From positions 1 through 7,658 of the forward strand of contig CAJVWY010000053.1 in the NCBI GenBank assembly GCA_913009925.1: a stretch of DNA of 7,658 nt, in the 5' to 3' direction. This document shows, in pieces, positions 4,489 through 7,658 of this stretch; positions within the stretch are counted from its first letter, which is position 1, and every line of letters begins with the position of its first letter. The translations under genes and the position numbers were made by a program. Origin of the DNA: an uncultured bacterium (lineage in GTDB: Bacteria; Actinomycetota; Thermoleophilia; BMS3ABIN01). The notes below the pieces were generated by a model. It was not told where the DNA came from and made no database searches. It worked only from the letters and a program-made list of their open reading frames with translations.

Positions 4489-6599
4489 TGGCCGGCCGCG
4501 ACTTTCTCCTGGAGATCGGTGTCGAGGAGTTGCCGGCGGCAGCGGCCGCTTCCGCCTTGAGCCAGGCCGGGCCCGTGGCAAGGGAAGCCTTCGGTGTCCA
4601 GCGTGTCAAGGTGGAAGAAGAGCAGGTCGTTGTATGGGTCACACCCCGGCGGATCGCCATATTCATCGAGGACCTGCCGGAGGTGCAACCGTCGGAGGAG
4701 ATCGCCGAGCGGGGACCGGCGGCCGCGGCTGCTTTCGATAGCGAAGGCAACCCTACCCGGGCCGCTGAAGGTTTCGCCCGCGCCAAGGGTGTGGAGATAA
4801 ACGAGCTGGAGGTCAGGGAACACCAGGGCAAGGAGTTCGTGTTCGCCGTTCACCGGCGTGAAGGGCAGCCGGTAGCCGGTCTGATACCGGATATCTGCCG
4901 CCGTATCCTGCGATCTTTCAGTTTTCCCAAAACCATGCGCTGGGACAGTAGCGGCCTGCGCTTTTCGCGGCCGGTGCGCTGGCTGGTGACCAAGTTCGGC
5001 GAACAGACTATCGAATACGAGGCCGCGGGTATGGCCGCAGGCGACGTCAGCAGAGGGCATCGCTTCCTGTCGGTTGGCGAGGTAAGGATCGACAGCCCGG
5101 CATCCTACCGCAAGGCCATGGCGTCCGCCTGCGTGCTGGTCGACCAGGAGGAGCGCCGGCGTCTCATCGAAGAAGGGCTGGCGGCCAGGGCCCAGGAGCG
5201 GGGAGCCGCTTTCAGCGACCCCGCGGGCGAGCTGGAGGAGGTTCTGTATCTGGTGGAATACCCCAGCGTCCAGGCGGGCTCCTTCGGCGAGGAGCATCTG
5301 CGGCTGCCGGACCGGGTGCTGGTCACCGCCATGCAGTCGCATCAGCGCTACTTCCCCCTGGTGGCCGATGACGGTTCCCTGGTAAACGGTTTCTTATATG
5401 TCATGAACGGCGACCCGGAGCACGCAGAATCCATCACCACCGGCAACGAGCGAATACTCGCCGGTCGCATCGAAGACGCGGAGTTCTCTTTCGACAAGGA
5501 CCTGGAGGAGGGCATCGACTCCATGGCCTCCAGGCTGGCGAACGTGGTCTACCATCAGAAGCTGGGGACCCTTGCCGACAAGACCGAGAGGCTGAAGGCG
5601 CTGGTGGAGAGCCTGGCCCGCATGGTGGGGCTTGGGAGTGAGGAACTCCATGCCGCCAGGGCGGCGGCGGGTCTGGCCAAGGCGGACCTGGTGAGCGTCA
5701 TGGTACAGGAATTCCCCGACCTGGAGGGGTACATCGGTTCGGTCTACGCCGAGATGGAAGGATACCCTTCGGATGTCTGCCGGGCGATCTCTGAGCAGTA
5801 TATGCCCACAGCCGCCGGCGGTGCCCTGCCGGAGACCGGTCCCGGCGCCGTACTGGCTATCTGCGACAAAGTAGACAATATTGTGGGCGCTTTCTCCGTG
5901 AATGAGTTGCCCACCGGATCGCGCGATCCCTACGGGTTGCGCCGGGCGGCGGTCGGCATCGCCGCCATCGCTGAAAAGTTCAGCTTCGACTTCGATCTGG
6001 CGCCGCTGTTGACGGCCGGCCACACCCTGTATATAGAACAGAAGGCGGATGTGGATCGCCGCGCCGCCCTGGTAGCGGACATAACCGAATTTATCTTGGA
6101 TCGGATCCAGCATCGCCAGGTGGAGCAGGGCATGCCGGTGGAGGTGTTCGAGGCGGCGCGGGCCTCCGGACAGGAAACCACCAACCGGCTGGTGGCGCTG
6201 GCGGAATCGCTGGACGCCTTCCGGGCCGACCCCGCTTTCGAAGACCTGCACACCGCCTTTTTCCGCTGTTCCAAGATAGCGGCCAAAGCGGGCAAGGAGG
6301 ACGGGGCCTTAACGGTGGACCCGGATCTTTTCCAGGAGCCGGCCGAGCAACGGCTCAATGACGAGATCGATGCCTTGGGCCGTAAGCTGGAGGAACTGCT
6401 GGAATCGGGTGAATATAAAGCCGCCCTGGTGGCCGCAGCCTCTATCCGTCCGGCCGTGGATGACTTCTTCGACGAGGTCATGGTGATGGCTGAGGACCAG
6501 CAGTTGCGCGACAACCGGTTGGCTCTGGTGAGGAAGGCGGCAAGGACCCTGCTGATGGTTGGTGACCCCATGCGCGCCGCGGCCGCCCCCAGGGACTGA
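4488..6599 (+). CDS. glyS: Glycyl-tRNA synthetase beta subunit
   Basis: The 703-residue beta subunit of tetrameric GlyRS, close to the usual length, supplies tRNA-Gly recognition to the alpha subunit. It starts with FLLEIGVEELPA at 6-17. The central body follows with FPKTMRWD at 146-153, RFSRPVRWLV at 158-167, GHRFL at 190-194, LVEYPSV at 255-261, AMQSHQRYFPL at 281-291, and GNERILAGRIEDAEFSFDKDL at about 319-339. The HD-like domain includes HQKLGTLADKTERL at 356-369 and AKADLVSVMVQEFPDLEGYIG at about 397-417. The NELPTGSRDPYGLRRAA segment at 472-488 is followed by a helical DALR-type anticodon-binding domain at about 580-690. ATG 4488 is chosen because it overlaps the glyQ stop, has GGGGA 7 bases upstream, and gives the family N-terminus. 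The longer frame extending back to 4290 only re-reads glyQ DNA. It is translationally coupled to glyQ by overlap. Confidence 0.97.
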   Translation: MAGRDFLLEIGVEELPAAAAASALSQAGPVAREAFGVQRVKVEEEQVVVWVTPRRIAIFIEDLPEVQPSEEIAERGPAAAAAFDSEGNPTRAAEGFARAKGVEINELEVREHQGKEFVFAVHRREGQPVAGLIPDICRRILRSFSFPKTMRWDSSGLRFSRPVRWLVTKFGEQTIEYEAAGMAAGDVSRGHRFLSVGEVRIDSPASYRKAMASACVLVDQEERRRLIEEGLAARAQERGAAFSDPAGELEEVLYLVEYPSVQAGSFGEEHLRLPDRVLVTAMQSHQRYFPLVADDGSLVNGFLYVMNGDPEHAESITTGNERILAGRIEDAEFSFDKDLEEGIDSMASRLANVVYHQKLGTLADKTERLKALVESLARMVGLGSEELHAARAAAGLAKADLVSVMVQEFPDLEGYIGSVYAEMEGYPSDVCRAISEQYMPTAAGGALPETGPGAVLAICDKVDNIVGAFSVNELPTGSRDPYGLRRAAVGIAAIAEKFSFDFDLAPLLTAGHTLYIEQKADVDRRAALVADITEFILDRIQHRQVEQGMPVEVFEAARASGQETTNRLVALAESLDAFRADPAFEDLHTAFFRCSKIAAKAGKEDGALTVDPDLFQEPAEQRLNDEIDALGRKLEELLESGEYKAALVAAASIRPAVDDFFDEVMVMAEDQQLRDNRLALVRKAARTLLMVGDPMRAAAAPRD

Positions 6600-6673
6600 A
6601 TGGGCGACGGCAGCGCGGGTGTGGCCTAAAAACGCCGGTTACGATAAACTAGTGCACCCGTACCTTACTTCTT

Positions 6674-6681
6674 AGGAGGAG
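6674..6681 (+). promoter_or_regulatory. Strong ribosome-binding site of ppdK
   Basis: AGGAGGAG lies 4 bases before the ATG at 6686 and is close to a perfect anti-16S match. It contrasts with glyQ and the divergent exported-protein gene, which have none, so the organism uses Shine-Dalgarno initiation for at least some genes. It also supports 6686 as the ppdK start. Confidence 0.85.
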
Positions 6682-6685
6682 ATGC

Positions 6686-7579
6686 ATGGGCAAGAAATAC
6701 GTATACGATTTCTCGGAGGGCTCCATGGACATGAAGACTCTCCTGGGAGGGAAGGGAGCCAACCTTTGCGAGATGACCAAACTGGGTATCCCCGTGCCCA
6801 GCGGTTTCGTTATCAGTACGGAAGCCTGCATAGCCTACGGCAAGGCTGGCAACAAGTTTCCCAACGGCCTCCAGGAGGAAGTAGCGGAACACCTGGCCAG
6901 GCTGGAGGAGCGTACGGGCAAGTCGCTGGGGGACCCGGAGAACCCGTTGCTGGTGAGTGTGCGCTCCGGTGCCATGTTCAGCATGCCGGGTATGATGGAT
7001 ACGGTTCTGAACCTGGGGCTCAATGACGAATCCGTCCAGGGGCTGGCGGCGATGACCGGTGACGAGCGCTTTGCTTTCGACGCCTATCGCCGTTTCATCC
7101 AGATGTTCGGCAAAGTAGTAAAAGAGGTGGACGGCCAGATCTTCGAGGATGGCATTACCGCCCAGAGGGAAAAGGCCGGCGTCCAGTATGATAACGAGCT
7201 GTCTCCTGCTGATCTGAAACAGCTGGTCAGCGGGTTCAAGAAGATACTCCGTGAGGAAACGGGCGAGTCCTTCCCGGAGGACCCCCGGGCTCAGCTGGAG
7301 ATGGCCATCAAGGCTGTCTTCCAGAGCTGGGGCAACCCCCGGGCCGTAACCTACCGGCGGCACTACAATATATCCGATGATCTGGGTACGGCGGTCAATG
7401 TGCAGCAGATGGTTTTCGGTAACATGGGCGACGATTCCGGCACCGGTGTGGCTTTCACGCGTAACCCTTCCACCGGCGAGAAGGAGATCTTCGGAGATTA
7501 CCTGATAAACGCCCAGGGCGAGGATGTGGTCGCCGGTATCCGCAAGACCAAGAAACTTTCCGAGTTGGCTGAGGACATG
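6686..7579 (+). CDS. ppdK: Pyruvate, phosphate dikinase, N-terminal part (partial, 3' cut by adapter)
   Basis: The first 298 residues of an enzyme normally near 880 are present. PPDK reversibly converts pyruvate, ATP and Pi to PEP, AMP and PPi in the cytoplasm. It serves gluconeogenesis or, in many anaerobes, glycolysis. The N-terminal ATP-grasp nucleotide-binding domain is seen in LLGGKGANLCEM at 19-30, GIPVPSGFVISTEAC at 34-48, SVRSGAMFSMPGMMDTVLNLGLND at about 91-114, and GNMGDDSGTGVAFTRNPSTGEKE at about 249-271, then NAQGEDVVAGIR. The phospho-histidine and PEP/pyruvate TIM-barrel domains are missing. Natural sequence ends at codon ATG 7577-7579. The frame continues into adapter to a stop at 7637-7639, adding the well-known artefact peptide RSEERRVGKE, which must be removed. 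An 86-bp gap separates it from glyS, and I saw no convincing promoter or terminator in it. The N-terminal fit and strong ribosome site make the call secure. Confidence 0.97.
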
Positions 7580-7658
7580 AGATCGGAAGAGCGTCGTGTA
7601 GGGAAAGAGGGTAGGTCCCGGTGGTCGGCGGAACAGTAAAAAAAAAACAAAAAAGCAA
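7580..7658 (+). other. Illumina Read 1 / P5 adapter with degraded tail
   Basis: Positions 7580-7609 match the complement of the Illumina Read 1 priming site, starting AGATCGGAAGAGCGTCGTG. From 7610 the P5 continuation is recognisable but carries a deletion and several mismatches (GGTAGGTCCCGGTGGTCG...). It then collapses into an A-rich run to the end, as expected of falling base quality followed by run-off. The minus-strand reading frame over this block encodes the artefact peptide containing SLHDALPIS, so no gene should be called here. Confidence 0.98.

Noticed and set aside
4410..6251. Long minus-strand open frames opposite glyS
   Set aside because: They are shadow frames from GC-rich codon use opposite a fully conserved gene. 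They have no ribosome site or recognisable domain.
6640..6650. TACGAT / TAAACT as a -10 box for ppdK
   Set aside because: No acceptable -35 lies 16-18 bases upstream of either. ppdK may have its own promoter, but I cannot place it.
7455..7658. Minus-strand frame with a SLHDALPIS peptide at the right end
   Set aside because: It is a translation of the Read 1/P5 adapter plus the antisense strand of ppdK, a known contamination signature.

Overview
This is a 7.66 kb contig whose natural DNA runs from about 164 to 7579. Both ends are Illumina library adapter. The left end carries the P7/index/Read 2 side at 98-163, preceded by low-complexity junk at 1-97. The right end carries the Read 1/P5 side from 7580 on. 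The first and last genes are therefore cut by library artefacts, and reading frames that run into the ends are not biological.

The genuine DNA is GC-rich (around 60 % by eye), with densely packed housekeeping genes. From left to right, the + strand carries the tail of alaS, ruvX/yqgF and mltG, with 14-bp and ATGA-overlap spacing that suggests one operon. mltG converges with recO with a single base between their stop codons. recO (- strand) lies downstream of an unrecognised membrane-anchored protein gene (- strand). That gene is divergent from glyQ-glyS (+ strand, TGATG overlap), which is followed by the 5' part of ppdK (+ strand).

Functionally the window covers tRNA charging (AlaRS, the two GlyRS subunits), DNA/RNA maintenance (RuvX, RecO), peptidoglycan strand termination (MltG) and PEP/pyruvate interconversion (PPDK). 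The unknown protein appears to be exported or membrane-anchored. The 111-bp divergent region at 3511-3621 is the main regulatory site. It is AT-rich against its surroundings, and both flanking genes lack a Shine-Dalgarno sequence and have a -10-like box close to the start codon, which suggests leaderless or near-leaderless mRNAs. glyQ has no room for the T-box leader common on Firmicutes glyQS.

The organism cannot be fixed from this sequence. High GC, the alaS-ruvX-mltG order, split alpha/beta GlyRS, PPDK, absence of a T-box and apparent leaderless starts would suit a deep-branching actinobacterium (Thermoleophilia- or Geothermincolia-like). Another GC-rich lineage, such as Chloroflexota or a high-GC clostridial relative, is possible. 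I found no mobile element, CRISPR array, structural RNA gene or new multi-gene system. The points worth a second look are the adapter ends, the start sites around 3510 and 3622, an Asp-to-His change at a catalytic position of RuvX, and the unknown exported protein.
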